A stretch of 64,000 nt of DNA from Prosthecochloris sp. (GTDB taxonomy: Bacteria > Bacteroidota > Chlorobiia > Chlorobiales > Chlorobiaceae), in assembly GCA_015482705.2 (NCBI GenBank), contig JADMLA020000008.1, positions 139,683 to 203,682 of the forward strand, in the 5' to 3' direction. The notes under the pieces were generated by a model. The model did no database searches. It was not told the origin of the DNA and saw only the letters and a program-made list of their open reading frames with translations. Positions within the stretch are counted from its first letter, which is position 1. Each line of letters starts with the position of its first letter. Shown piece by piece: positions 16,799-26,370 of the stretch. The position numbers and the translations under genes are program-made.

Positions 16799-19573
16799 AT
16801 GAAAGATTTATTGACATTTTTTTTCTCCTGCGTGATTGCAGTAACATGCTATGGATTCATAGGCCCCGACATTACACATGCTAAAACGCCAGGATCGGCT
16901 TCCGGCACGACAGTAACCGGCCTTGTCGTTGACGACGTTGACGGTCTCCCTCTTCCTGGAGTGAACATCTCCATCAGGGGAACATCAAAAGGAGCTGTCA
17001 CCGGTCAGGACGGCCGTTACCGAGTGGACAATGTTTCAGGCACTACTGCAATTGTTGAAGCCTCATATATAGGTTACGTAAAAGGAGAATATCCGATAAC
17101 CCTCGCTCCCGGCAAAGCCGTAACAAAGAATCTACGACTGAACCCCGGCGTAGTGATGAGTGAGGAGATAACCGTTGTTGGTGAAATTCTTAAGGGCCAG
17201 GCAAAGGCGTTGAACCAGCAGAAAAACGACATCAACGTCACCAATGTCGTTGCTTCCGATCAGATCGGTAAATTTCCGGACTCTAATGTGGGTGATGCCC
17301 TGAAAAGAATTCCGGGTATAAGCGTTTTCAACGACCAGGGTGAAGCACGTTTCGGCCATATTCGCGGAACTGAACCCCGCTTCAACTCCGTAACGGTCAA
17401 CGGCGAACGGATTCCTTCGGCAGAAGCTGAGAACAGAACGATTCAGCTCGATCTCATCCCGGCCGACATGATCCAGACCATCGAGGTCACCAAAGTATTG
17501 ACACCTGATATGGATGCCGATGCAATCGGCGGTTCGATCAATCTTGTCACCAAGGTCCCTACTGAAGAAAGAATCTCTCTTTCAGCAGGAGGAGGTTCGA
17601 ACTTCCTCGATGAAACCGGCGGTGGACGCTACCAGTTCGGAGGCACATATGGTAACCGCTTTGCCAACGACAAACTCGGAGTGCTCTTCAGCCTCTCTTA
17701 CGATAATAACGACTTCGGTTCCGACAACATCGAAGCGGAATGGGATGCCGGAGACGACGGAATGGAAGGCATCAAGGAGTTCCAGGAAAGGAAATATGAC
17801 GTCCAACGTATCCGCAAAAGTTTTTCAGGAGCACTCGACTATCGCTTCAACGAAAACCATGTCCTTACATTCAATGGTATTTATAACTGGAGAGAAGACT
17901 ACGAAAACCGCTTCCGAACCAAGTACAAAGATCTCGATGAAGATCTCGCCACGATAGAACGAGAGACGAAAGGCGGTACGGAAAAAGATGCCCGCCTCGA
18001 GGACCAGAGAACGATGTCGTTCACACTAGGCGGCGAACATGATTTCGGCAAGCTCGATCTGGACTGGCAGGCAGCATATTCAAAAGCTTCGGAAGATCGC
18101 CCGAATGAACGATATATCAACTTCAGAGCCAAGAACCAACCGTTTACCACCGACATCAGCGACCCTGAAAATCCATTTGTAACGATCCCGAATCCCGATG
18201 TATCGGACGGCATGACCGACAGCGAAGACTGGCAGCTCAAAGAACTTACCGAAGAACATCAGTATACCGAGGATATCGATAAGAATTTCGCACTGAATTT
18301 CCATTATGACGCCACCGACGCGCTCGAGTTAAAATTCGGAGGCAAAATCCGGGACAAGAAAAAAAAGCGCGATAACGATTTCTACGAATACGAGCCGGTT
18401 GACGAGGAAGCTTTCCGCGATGACGTTTTTGCCAACCTGGAAGATGAAACCAAGGATCATTTCCTGCCGGGTGACAAATACAAGTCTGGCGTCTTTGTTT
18501 CAAATGAGTTTCTCGGTGATCTTGACCTGGAAAACGGTGATTTCAACAAGAAACTCGTAAAAGAAGAGCTTGCCGGAAACTTCGACGCAAAGGAACAGAT
18601 CAAAGCCGTCTATGCGATGGCGACCTGGGACATCAGCGATAAAACAACGCTGCTTGGAGGCGCAAGGCTCGAGCACACCCATAATGAATACAACGCCTTC
18701 AAATACTTTGCCGAGGAAGACTCGCTTGCCACTGTAGAAGGCAACCCGTCTGATTACACCAACGTTTTGCCTTATATCCACCTGCGTCACAAAATCGATG
18801 ACCTAACCAATATCAAGCTCGCCTATACGCACAGCCTTGCAAGGCCAAACTATTTTGACCTTGCGCCGTACCAGGAAATCGTTGCGGAAGATGAGGAAAT
18901 TAAAATAGGTAATCCGGCGCTTGAACCGACCCTCTCGAAAAACATCGACCTGATGATAGAGCACTATCTGAGCGATGTCGGTATTCTATCCGCCGGTGTT
19001 TTCTACAAGTCGATCAGCGACTTTATCATAACCAAAAAAGAAAATGTCGACTATTCGGGAGACACGTTCGAGCAGTTCCAGCCCGTCAATGCAGGAGACG
19101 GATCACTCATGGGCATAGAAACCGCTGCACAATTCCAGCTACCTTTCATCCCCGGTCTCGGACTGTATCTGAACTATACCTACACCTACTCCGAAATCGA
19201 CAACTTCGACATCGAGAGACGTGAAAACGATGACCTGCCCTTGCCGGGCAGCCCTGAGCACACGGCAAACGCATCGATCGCTTATGAGAACGGTCCGTTC
19301 AATATCCGCCTCTCGGGAAATTATCATAGCGACTTCATTGACGCGGAAGAAGGATCGATCGGTGAAAACAAGTGGGAGGATCGTTACTACGACAGTTCCT
19401 TCACCCTCGACCTCAATGGCGGCTATCGAGTGAGCGACATCGTACAGCTCTACTTCGAGGTCAGTAACCTGACAAATCAGCCACTGCGCTTCTACCAGGG
19501 GGAAAAACAGTATGTCGCACAGGAAGAGTGGTATGACAGAAGATTCCTGGTTGGCCTCAAGGCTGATTTCTAA
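16799..19573 (+). CDS. TonB-dependent outer-membrane receptor (Xanthomonas/Caulobacter-type) paired with phytase
   Basis: 924 residues from ATG 16799, chosen because it begins a clean signal peptide (MKDLLTFFFSCVIAVTCYGF); the frame is open upstream to 16712. After the signal comes a carboxypeptidase-regulatory-like domain (VTGLVVDDVDGLPLPGVNIS), then the plug with DALKRIPGISVFNDQGEARF, IRGTEPRFNSVTVNGERIPS and VLTPDMDADAIGGSINLVTK, typical of the TonB-Xanth-Caul receptor group, then a 22-strand barrel ending in Phe. It imports a large or scarce substrate through the outer membrane. The phytase gene directly after it suggests inositol phosphates or phosphate esters. Confidence 0.9.
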   Translation: MKDLLTFFFSCVIAVTCYGFIGPDITHAKTPGSASGTTVTGLVVDDVDGLPLPGVNISIRGTSKGAVTGQDGRYRVDNVSGTTAIVEASYIGYVKGEYPITLAPGKAVTKNLRLNPGVVMSEEITVVGEILKGQAKALNQQKNDINVTNVVASDQIGKFPDSNVGDALKRIPGISVFNDQGEARFGHIRGTEPRFNSVTVNGERIPSAEAENRTIQLDLIPADMIQTIEVTKVLTPDMDADAIGGSINLVTKVPTEERISLSAGGGSNFLDETGGGRYQFGGTYGNRFANDKLGVLFSLSYDNNDFGSDNIEAEWDAGDDGMEGIKEFQERKYDVQRIRKSFSGALDYRFNENHVLTFNGIYNWREDYENRFRTKYKDLDEDLATIERETKGGTEKDARLEDQRTMSFTLGGEHDFGKLDLDWQAAYSKASEDRPNERYINFRAKNQPFTTDISDPENPFVTIPNPDVSDGMTDSEDWQLKELTEEHQYTEDIDKNFALNFHYDATDALELKFGGKIRDKKKKRDNDFYEYEPVDEEAFRDDVFANLEDETKDHFLPGDKYKSGVFVSNEFLGDLDLENGDFNKKLVKEELAGNFDAKEQIKAVYAMATWDISDKTTLLGGARLEHTHNEYNAFKYFAEEDSLATVEGNPSDYTNVLPYIHLRHKIDDLTNIKLAYTHSLARPNYFDLAPYQEIVAEDEEIKIGNPALEPTLSKNIDLMIEHYLSDVGILSAGVFYKSISDFIITKKENVDYSGDTFEQFQPVNAGDGSLMGIETAAQFQLPFIPGLGLYLNYTYTYSEIDNFDIERRENDDLPLPGSPEHTANASIAYENGPFNIRLSGNYHSDFIDAEEGSIGENKWEDRYYDSSFTLDLNGGYRVSDIVQLYFEVSNLTNQPLRFYQGEKQYVAQEEWYDRRFLVGLKADF

Positions 19574-19592
19574 GCAAAAGTGTTTTTTCCCG

Positions 19593-19632
19593 AAAAGGGC
19601 TGAACGTTCTGACAAGGTTCAGCCCTTTTCTT
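19593..19632 (+). terminator. Intrinsic terminator after the TonB-receptor gene
   Basis: AAAAGGGCTGAAC (19593-19605) pairs perfectly with GTTCAGCCCTTTT (19617-19629), followed by a T-rich tail. It lies between receptor and phytase, so the phytase may depend on readthrough or its own promoter. Confidence 0.85.
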
Positions 19633-19660
19633 TCATCAACCGACAAGAGAGGAAACAGCG

Positions 19661-20713
19661 ATGATGAAGAGGGTGGCACTTGCCCTTACACCACTGACGG
19701 TATTTGGCAGCATGCTCGTCTCCTGCCACAGCAACTCAGAACAAATGATCGAACCTTTGGCCGTTACCGATCCTGTTCGCCATGACAGTGAAGACCCCGC
19801 CATATGGGTCAACAGGAAAAACCCCGCAGAAAGCCTTGTGCTCGCGACGGACAAGGACAAAGACGGTGCCTTGTGTGTATTTGATCTTACAGGCAAGATG
19901 ATTCAAGAAAAAAACATCACAGGGCTTGCAAGACCGAACAATGTCGATGTCGGCTACGGCTTCTCTCTGAACGGAAACAGTATCGATATCGCTGTTGTCA
20001 CTGAACGTCTCGAGAACCGGATACGGATATTCCTTTTACCCGACATGACCCCAATAGATAACGGAGGCCTCCCTGTTTTCGAAGGGGAAGAACAAAACGC
20101 TCCGATGGGCATCGCACTCTACAAAAGACCTTCGGACGGAAAAATGTATGCCGTAGTCAGCCGCAAAGAAGGACCGACCGACGGAACATATCTCTGGCAG
20201 TACCTTCTCGAAGAGAGTACCGGCGGATGTATTACCGGTCGAAAAGTAAGGGAATTCGGAAAATGGAGCGGCCATCAGGAAATCGAAGCGGTTGCCGTCG
20301 ATCATGAACTGGGTTACCTTTATTATTCCGATGAAGGCGTCGGGGTGAGAAAATATCATGCCGACCCGGAAGCCCGTGATGCAAACAACGAACTTGCCTT
20401 GTTTGCGACAAGTGGTTTCAAGGAAGATCACGAAGGGATAACTATCTGGAATATCGCTGAGACCGAAGGCTTTATCATCGTCTCGGATCAGGCTGCCGGA
20501 AAACTGAGGTTTTACCCGAGAAACGGCAAGAGCATGAACAAACCGCATGAGCACGAACTCCTCGCTGTTGTCAGAACACAGGCAAAGGAAACCGATGGGA
20601 TAGCCGCTGCCGCCGATCTCGTAACAGCCGACTACCCTTGCGGTATCATTGTTGTTATGTCAGACGATAAAACCTATCACTACTACTCCTTGAAAGATAT
20701 CCTCAGTCACTAA
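19661..20713 (+). CDS. Beta-propeller 3-phytase lipoprotein
   Basis: 350 residues. The N-terminus is a lipoprotein signal with lipobox L-V-S-C (Cys22). Family marks of beta-propeller phytases: HDSEDPAIWVNRKNP near the mature start, ATDKDKDGALCVFDL, RPNNVDVGYGF, GHQEIEAVAVDHELGYLYYS, and DHEGITIWNIAE, which carry the acidic Ca2+/phosphate ligands. It releases phosphate from phytate outside the cytoplasm. Either of two adjacent ATGs (19661 or 19664) may be used. Tandem arrangement with a TonB receptor is common for such phytases. Confidence 0.9.
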   Translation: MMKRVALALTPLTVFGSMLVSCHSNSEQMIEPLAVTDPVRHDSEDPAIWVNRKNPAESLVLATDKDKDGALCVFDLTGKMIQEKNITGLARPNNVDVGYGFSLNGNSIDIAVVTERLENRIRIFLLPDMTPIDNGGLPVFEGEEQNAPMGIALYKRPSDGKMYAVVSRKEGPTDGTYLWQYLLEESTGGCITGRKVREFGKWSGHQEIEAVAVDHELGYLYYSDEGVGVRKYHADPEARDANNELALFATSGFKEDHEGITIWNIAETEGFIIVSDQAAGKLRFYPRNGKSMNKPHEHELLAVVRTQAKETDGIAAAADLVTADYPCGIIVVMSDDKTYHYYSLKDILSH

Positions 20714-20882
20714 ACCATTGTGACGACGATAGGGCTTGCCCATACTTCATCACACCATATTTTTGGCCGTCAAGCGCATGCTTGTGATCCGCTGCCTGTC
20801 CGTGACCTGAAACCGATTCAGAAACTGATGTTTTTTCATGATTTTCATGACGACACCCAACCATACACCAGCCGTAAATCAT
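20703..20882 (-). CDS. Possible small Cys/His/Met-containing protein (uncertain)
   Basis: 59 codons from the ATG at 20882, starting MIYGWCMVGCRHENHEK, then a Ser/Gly/His-rich stretch with GHGQAADHKH. Short Cys/His-rich proteins of this look sometimes bind metals. There is no good ribosome site, and the end overlaps the phytase stop from the opposite strand, so it may be chance. The rest of the interval to 21025 holds only promoter-like AT-rich sequence before sqr. Confidence 0.25.
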   Translation of the reverse strand: MIYGWCMVGCRHENHEKTSVSESVSGHGQAADHKHALDGQKYGVMKYGQALSSSQWFSD

Positions 20883-21025
20883 GATTCTCAACATCTAATG
20901 ACAGTAATTACAAGTGCTTGCATTTCGAAAAGCTGTTACCTATATTTAACGATCGTTACATTCTTTCCCCAAAAGATCATCACTCATCTTCCTCAAAAAT
21001 GATCAAGAAAAGGAGTCAGTAGACC

Positions 21026-22252
21026 ATGTCAAAAAAGATAGTTGTCCTTGGCGCCGGAACCGGTGGAACGATTATCTCCAACAACCTTAGAAGGCACTTG
21101 CCCGAAGAATGGGAAATAACGGTGATAGACCGTGACGACAAGCATGTCTATCAGCCGGGAATGCTTTTTGTTCCTTTCGACCTTCAAAAATCCAGTACAT
21201 TGACACGGTCGCGAAAAAGGTACATTCTGCCCGGCATCGATTTCGTCATCGACGACATCACCAATATCGACACCGATAAGAGAACGGTAAAAACCAAGAA
21301 TCATAGTTTTTCCTATGACTTTCTGGTAATCAGTACCGGCTGCAAAATTGCACCGGAAGAAAACGATGGCCTGATGGAGGCATGGGGTATAAATGCATTC
21401 ACCTTTTACTCGATCGAAGGAGCCGATCTTCTTCGTCAGAAACTCAAGGAATTTGATGGTGGAAAACTGGTGCTCAATATAGCGGAAGTTCCGTTCAAAT
21501 GCCCCGTGGCCCCGATCGAATTCGTCTTCATGGCAGACTGGTACTTCAGAAAAAAAGGTATAAGAAATAAAGTAGAGATCGAACTTGTCACCCCGTTGAC
21601 CGGTGCTTTTACCAAACCCAAAGCTTCAGCTGTTTTTGGAGAATCCGCTAAAGAGAAGAACATCAAAATAACTTCAATGTTCGAGCTGAACGAGGTCAAT
21701 GGAAAAGAAAAATACATTGAATCCATACAGGGTAACCGGATCCCCTATGACATGCTTGTCATCATTCCAACCACCATCGGCGACGAAGTCATAAGCAATT
21801 CAGGACTGGATGATGGAATAGGATTCGTCCCGACTCACCTCAACACCCTACAGGCGCTCAAACACGAAAGAGTGTATGTGATCGGTGATGCAACGAACGT
21901 CCCAACATCGAAAGCAGGGTCGGTGGCGCATTATGAGGCCGATGTCGTTGTTTTCAATATCATGGCTGAAATTCACGGGATAAAACCGGAAGAAATCTAC
22001 GATGGCCATTCAACCTGTTTCATTGTCTACGAAAAAGGAACGTCTTCCCTCATCGACTTCAACTACAAGATCGAACCCTTGCCAGGTAAGTTCCCGCTCC
22101 CCCATATGGGCCCATTTTCACTCCTCACTGAAACCAGGGCGAACTGGTATGGGAAACTCGGCTTTGAATGGCTGTACTGGAACGTCCTGCTCGCAGGACG
22201 CCACCTCGGCATGCCCCCAACCCTGGTTATGGCAGGTAAGGAAATCGGCTGA
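21026..22252 (+). CDS. sqr: Sulfide:quinone oxidoreductase
   Basis: 408 residues, two-Rossmann flavoprotein. The FAD-binding motif is VVLGAGTGGTIISNNL at the N-terminus, with a second site YVIGDATNVPTSKAGSVAHY near 284-303. Three cysteines at SQR-like positions are present: Cys106 (STGCK), Cys159 (PFKCPVAP) and Cys331 (STCFIVYEK); the latter two correspond to the redox-active pair of the family. It oxidises sulfide at the membrane and reduces quinone, feeding electrons to photosynthesis. Several SQR types occur in green sulfur bacteria; the type is not assigned. AGGAG precedes the ATG. Confidence 0.92.
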   Translation: MSKKIVVLGAGTGGTIISNNLRRHLPEEWEITVIDRDDKHVYQPGMLFVPFDLQKSSTLTRSRKRYILPGIDFVIDDITNIDTDKRTVKTKNHSFSYDFLVISTGCKIAPEENDGLMEAWGINAFTFYSIEGADLLRQKLKEFDGGKLVLNIAEVPFKCPVAPIEFVFMADWYFRKKGIRNKVEIELVTPLTGAFTKPKASAVFGESAKEKNIKITSMFELNEVNGKEKYIESIQGNRIPYDMLVIIPTTIGDEVISNSGLDDGIGFVPTHLNTLQALKHERVYVIGDATNVPTSKAGSVAHYEADVVVFNIMAEIHGIKPEEIYDGHSTCFIVYEKGTSSLIDFNYKIEPLPGKFPLPHMGPFSLLTETRANWYGKLGFEWLYWNVLLAGRHLGMPPTLVMAGKEIG

Positions 22253-22536
22253 CCATCAAAAAAAACAGAAACATACAACCTTTCGGAACTGAAAAGATCG
22301 GCAACATGTTGTATTTTGTTTGCCGTACTGTATTCTTCATCCCTTAGCGCCCACCTCGGGTCCCGCTTTACAGGCATAAAGCCAAACTACCGGTTCAGGC
22401 GTCTGGAAATAACTTCAAGAGGCGCTCGAGACTGTTCACACTGTGGTGTAAAAAGAGAATTTGCAAGCCGGAAAGAAATCCGTAAACTTATTGTTCTCTC
22501 AGTGAAGAGCATGAAAATGAATTGTAGTTTTTTGAG
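22253..22536. other. Gap between sqr and thiS; no recognisable gene
   Basis: 284 bases. A TTG-started frame of 74 codons (22316-22540) overlaps the thiS ATG as ATGA but has no recognisable features. No TPP riboswitch core (CTGAGA ... ACCC ... GATC) was found. Confidence 0.45.
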
Positions 22537-22740
22537 ATGATAACAATTACCTTGAACGGCGAAGAACGAAACGTCCAGGATGGCACGAGTATCGACGACC
22601 TACTCGGCATCATCGGTGCCGAAAAGCAGCGCGTTGCTGTTGTTGTCAATGAAAACATCGTATATCCAGAAAAACGCAGTGGTCTGATGCTGCAAGAAAA
22701 TGATCAGGTTGAAGTACTTGCTTTCGTAGAAGGAGGTTGA
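22537..22740 (+). CDS. thiS: Sulfur carrier protein ThiS
   Basis: 67 residues with the ubiquitin-like ThiS fold pattern: ITITLNGEER at the start, VAVVVNENIVYPEKR in the middle, DQVEVLAFVEGG at the end. The C-terminal Gly-Gly is adenylated and thiocarboxylated to donate sulfur for the thiazole of thiamine. It is the first gene of thiSGH; its last codons contain the AGGAGG ribosome site used by thiG. Confidence 0.95.
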   Translation: MITITLNGEERNVQDGTSIDDLLGIIGAEKQRVAVVVNENIVYPEKRSGLMLQENDQVEVLAFVEGG

Positions 22741-22749
22741 TCAGCCGGT

Positions 22750-23547
22750 TTGTTGAACAAATACGTTATGAATGAATTACAGATAGGAACCCATACTTTT
22801 TCTTCCCGCCTTATTCTTGGCACAGGAAAATTCGGCAACGTAGAGTCAATGCTCGATGCGGTTCGGGCTTCAGAAGCGGAACTGGTCACTGTAGCCCTTC
22901 GCAGGTTCAACCGCGAGCAGGTCGAACATGATCTATTTGCCGCACTCTCGACCATTGAAGGCCTGACGCTCATGCCGAACACATCAGGTGCATCGAATGC
23001 ACAGGAAGCAGTTAGAGCAGCACATATTTCCCGTGAACTTTCCGGCAGTCCGTTCATCAAGGTAGAGATCCATCCCAATCCGCAACACCTGATGCCCGAT
23101 CCTATAGAAACTTTTGAAGCCTCCCGTATTCTGGCCTCGGAAGGGTTCACAGTTATGCCTTACATTCCTGCGGATCCTGTACTGGCAAAAAGGCTCGAAG
23201 ATGCCGGATGCGCATCGGTTATGCCGCTTGGCTCGGCAATTGGCAGCGGACAGGGTCTTGCAACAGCTGAAATGATAAAGCTTATCATTCGTGAAAGCAG
23301 CATACCGGTCATTGTCGATGCCGGGCTGCGCTCCCCTTCAGAAGCCTGTGCTGCAATGGAAATGGGATGTGAAGCCGTATTGGTCAACAGTGCAATAGCT
23401 GTAGCGGAAAATCCTGCTGGAATGGCAACCGCTTTCAAAGAAGCTGTGGAAGCCGGTCGAAAAGCAAGGCATGCCGGGATCATGCCAAAATCAGGATCCG
23501 CAGTTGCATCAAGTCCGTTAACCTCTTTTCTTGGAAAAACATCATGA
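22750..23547 (+). CDS. thiG: Thiazole synthase
   Basis: 265 residues, a TIM-barrel: FSSRLILGTGKFGN, FIKVEIHPNPQHLMPDPIET (with the Lys that forms the imine to deoxyxylulose phosphate), VMPLGSAIGSGQGL and VDAGLRSPSEACAAMEMG. It builds the thiazole ring from DXP, the ThiS thiocarboxylate and dehydroglycine. A TTG at 22750 (or 22753) is preferred because it is 12 bases after AGGAGG; the ATG at 22768 is too far from it. It overlaps thiH by four bases. Confidence 0.95.
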   Translation: MLNKYVMNELQIGTHTFSSRLILGTGKFGNVESMLDAVRASEAELVTVALRRFNREQVEHDLFAALSTIEGLTLMPNTSGASNAQEAVRAAHISRELSGSPFIKVEIHPNPQHLMPDPIETFEASRILASEGFTVMPYIPADPVLAKRLEDAGCASVMPLGSAIGSGQGLATAEMIKLIIRESSIPVIVDAGLRSPSEACAAMEMGCEAVLVNSAIAVAENPAGMATAFKEAVEAGRKARHAGIMPKSGSAVASSPLTSFLGKTS

Positions 23548-24599
23548 ATGGACTTCCACAATGGTTAACAGATGAAAAAGGATCTGCTGACATAGCCCCC
23601 CTGCTCGCCCCGGATTCCTCTTTTTCACTCGAATCCCTCGCTGCAGAGGCAAAAGCGATAACCCTTCGTCGTTTCGGGCGTACCATGTCACTCTACGCAC
23701 CACTTTACCTTTCGAACTATTGTTCAAGCGGCTGTGTGTACTGCGGCTATGCTTCAGACCGAAAAACACTCCGCCGACGTCTTGATTTCGAAGAAGTTGA
23801 ACGTGAACTGGCGTGCATGAAAACCATGGGCATCAACGATGTACTGCTTCTTACCGGCGAACGAACCAGTGATGCAAGTTTCGATTACCTGAGACGCTGT
23901 GTCGATATCGCAGCCGCCTTGATGCCGAAAGTATCGGTAGAGGCGTTTCCAATGGATATCAATGAATACCGTTCACTGGCAGACAGCGGCTGTACCGGTA
24001 TCACTATCTACCAGGAAACCTATGACCCCGATCAATACAATATGCTTCACCGCTGGGGTCCGAAGAAAAACTTTCTCGACCGCCTTGAAACACCTGAACG
24101 CGCACTTCAGGCAGGGATAAAATCTGTGGGAGTCGGAGCACTGCTCGGCCTTTACCAACCTGAAGAAGAGGCATTGAAGCTGTTACGCCATGTCCGCCAT
24201 CTTTGCAAAACCTACTGGAAAGCCGGCGTCTCGGTTTCATTTCCACGAATGCGTCCGCAAACCGGAGGCTATCAGCCACCATTTCAGGTAACCGACCACT
24301 TTCTTGCAAGAATGATATTCGCTTTCCGGATTGGCCTTCCCGATGTCGAGCTGGCTCTTTCAACACGCGAGAGTCCCAGGTTTCGTGACGGTATGTCGGC
24401 ACTTGCCATCACCCGCATGAGTATTGCAAGCAGGACGACAGTTGGCGGATACGTCGAACCGAACAAAGACGAAAAAGGTCAGTTCGAGGTACATGACGAC
24501 CGCAATGTGGAGGAGTTTTGTGCAGCTCTCCAGAAAAAAAACATCGAGCCGGTCTTCAAAAACTGGGAACCTGTTTACAATGGCCCCTGTTTGGAATAG
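23544..24599 (+). CDS. thiH: 2-iminoacetate synthase (radical SAM)
   Basis: 351 residues. The radical SAM cluster motif C-x3-C-x2-C is at Cys60/64/67 (YCSSGCVYCGY), with LLTGERTSD after it and the TPERALQAGIKSVGVGALLG segment typical of ThiH. It splits tyrosine to dehydroglycine and p-cresol, the oxygen-independent source of the thiazole C2-N3 unit. That choice over ThiO fits an anaerobe. ThiF is not in this window. Confidence 0.95.
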   Translation: MNGLPQWLTDEKGSADIAPLLAPDSSFSLESLAAEAKAITLRRFGRTMSLYAPLYLSNYCSSGCVYCGYASDRKTLRRRLDFEEVERELACMKTMGINDVLLLTGERTSDASFDYLRRCVDIAAALMPKVSVEAFPMDINEYRSLADSGCTGITIYQETYDPDQYNMLHRWGPKKNFLDRLETPERALQAGIKSVGVGALLGLYQPEEEALKLLRHVRHLCKTYWKAGVSVSFPRMRPQTGGYQPPFQVTDHFLARMIFAFRIGLPDVELALSTRESPRFRDGMSALAITRMSIASRTTVGGYVEPNKDEKGQFEVHDDRNVEEFCAALQKKNIEPVFKNWEPVYNGPCLE

Positions 24600-24613
24600 A
24601 AGCGTTCCAAAGC

Positions 24614-25549
24614 CTACACGTTTTCCGTTTCGCTTTCCACCGGCAAAAGCATCTCGTCAGGAGGTTCGGAAACCGGTAAGCGCCGTGTTACCAAAAGAAT
24701 CAGAATCCATAGAATCGGCAGTATCCAACCGGACCAGCCCGTTATGCCAGCATGAGCAGTATCGAACGTTGTCCCTGCTTTTGAAAAAAGATACATGACT
24801 CCGGCAGAGCCATTCAAGGCACCATGAGCGATAACCGCTGGCCAGATACTCCCTGTTGCAAGCCGGGTCCACCCGAAAAGAACGCCGAAAATAACGCATA
24901 ATATCGTCATAAAGAAGATCCCGTAAACCGGATGCTGAGGGTAGTTGTACCCCAGTAACACAATGGGGGCATGCCAAAGCCCCCATAGAGTTCCGCTGAT
25001 CAATAAAGCCGGCCATTGCCCCAGCGGCAAAAGCCTCGGCAAAAGATAGCCCCTCCACCCTATCTCCTCCCCAAAAACAAAAACAGCATTGAGTGCAGGA
25101 GCGAGAAAAATGCTGAAGATTTGCCCGAAAACCAGAAGCTTGACAGGAACCGCATCGGGATCAGACCCTCCCTTTCCAGAAGCCAAAAGCACCTTAAAGC
25201 CAGAAAAATCATGAACATCCAACGTATACAATCCGAAAGCGGCACTCATAAACGGGGCGAATATTGCAAACAATGGCACAATGAACCAGCCGAAAATCCA
25301 GTACCTCCACCAGCCTTTCGAACCGAGCCCCAGGCCAAGAAGCCTTGTTTTTTCTTTTCCGCCATTCATCATTGAAACGACAAACACAGCAAGAGCGGGA
25401 ACGACCATCATGACGAGCAAAACAAGGCCGGTAAAGGGATGCTGGAGTCCTTTCTGACTGATCCACAACGGCAAGCTTACCAGCCAGGCTCCTGAAAAAG
25501 AAAGAAGCAGAAACAACAGCACACCACGATAACCAACAGTCTTTTTCAT
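24614..25549 (-). CDS. CPBP-family intramembrane metalloprotease (CAAX/Abi)
   Basis: 311 residues with about eight hydrophobic helices. The three family motifs are present: FGEEIGWRGYLLPRL (E-E-x3-R), GTLWGLWHAPI (x-x-x-H) and a final VIAHGALNG (H-x3-N). These form the glutamate/histidine active site in the membrane. Substrates in bacteria are mostly unknown. It converges on thiH and is not in an operon. Confidence 0.87.
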   Translation of the reverse strand: MKKTVGYRGVLLFLLLSFSGAWLVSLPLWISQKGLQHPFTGLVLLVMMVVPALAVFVVSMMNGGKEKTRLLGLGLGSKGWWRYWIFGWFIVPLFAIFAPFMSAAFGLYTLDVHDFSGFKVLLASGKGGSDPDAVPVKLLVFGQIFSIFLAPALNAVFVFGEEIGWRGYLLPRLLPLGQWPALLISGTLWGLWHAPIVLLGYNYPQHPVYGIFFMTILCVIFGVLFGWTRLATGSIWPAVIAHGALNGSAGVMYLFSKAGTTFDTAHAGITGWSGWILPILWILILLVTRRLPVSEPPDEMLLPVESETENV

Positions 25550-25731
25550 AGGATGTAACTATGAAGCATTGACAAAAAACAAACAAACGTTAATCAACAG
25601 TAAGCACTCACTTGCGACCGCATAAACAAGAGCATCTTGCAGTAAAGAGAGAGCAAATGGGTTGAATTCGATACGATTGAAGAGAGCTCATCTCATATAG
25701 GAAACAGCGCAATCATCAAACAGAAAACTGT

Positions 25732-26370
25732 TCAAGGGGTTTTTGTAACTTTTTGACCTTTGATTACGACAAACGCACCTGAGCCAAATCCATCCTGAAT
25801 TACTTCCGGTAATTCTCCCGGAATAAGAACTTGTTTGATTTTCAAGTTTCTAAAACCTGCCGTTTCGAGATATTTCACCACCTCTTCAGCCGAGAAAAAA
25901 TCGGCGTTGCCATAAAATTTGCTCTGATTTTTTTTTCGGACATACTCTTTGCCAAGCGTACTCTGTTTATCCACAAAACCAACGATAAGGAAACCTGATG
26001 GCTTCAAAACCCTGAATGCCTCCATGAAAGATTTGAGAATATCATCGACAAAACAGATCGTCGTTACCATCAGTACAAAATCAAATCTGTTATCGGCAAA
26101 AGGCAACACTTCAGCCACACCCCGATAGACATCGATGCCTCGACTTATGGCTTTTGCAGCCATCGTATCCGACGGCTCGACACCTACGGTTATTCCAAGA
26201 GGCTCTGCAAACATTCCGGAACCCACTCCAACCTCAGTTCCCTCTGCAAAATTTTCAGGGAGCATCTGGCGGATGGTTTCAAGTTCTGCTTCATAGAAAT
26301 CAGGGTTTTCTTCAAACCACCTGTCATAAGCATCGCTGTATTTTTCAAACTGCTCGATCTTTGGAGACAT
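25732..26370 (-). CDS. Class I SAM-dependent methyltransferase
   Basis: 212 residues. Motif I is EVGVGSGMFAEPL, followed by VGVEPSD (acidic loop), VAEVLPFADNRFDFVLM (motif II region) and RVLKPSGFLIVGFVD (motif III). This is the small-molecule UbiE/Methyltransf_11 type. The substrate is unknown. It stands alone. Confidence 0.82.
   Translation of the reverse strand: MSPKIEQFEKYSDAYDRWFEENPDFYEAELETIRQMLPENFAEGTEVGVGSGMFAEPLGITVGVEPSDTMAAKAISRGIDVYRGVAEVLPFADNRFDFVLMVTTICFVDDILKSFMEAFRVLKPSGFLIVGFVDKQSTLGKEYVRKKNQSKFYGNADFFSAEEVVKYLETAGFRNLKIKQVLIPGELPEVIQDGFGSGAFVVIKGQKVTKTP

Noticed and set aside
22253..22536. TPP riboswitch before thiS
   Set aside because: The conserved thi-box blocks are not present.
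22316..22540. Small gene coupled to thiS by ATGA overlap
   Set aside because: TTG start, no ribosome site, no recognisable sequence features; overlap can arise by chance.
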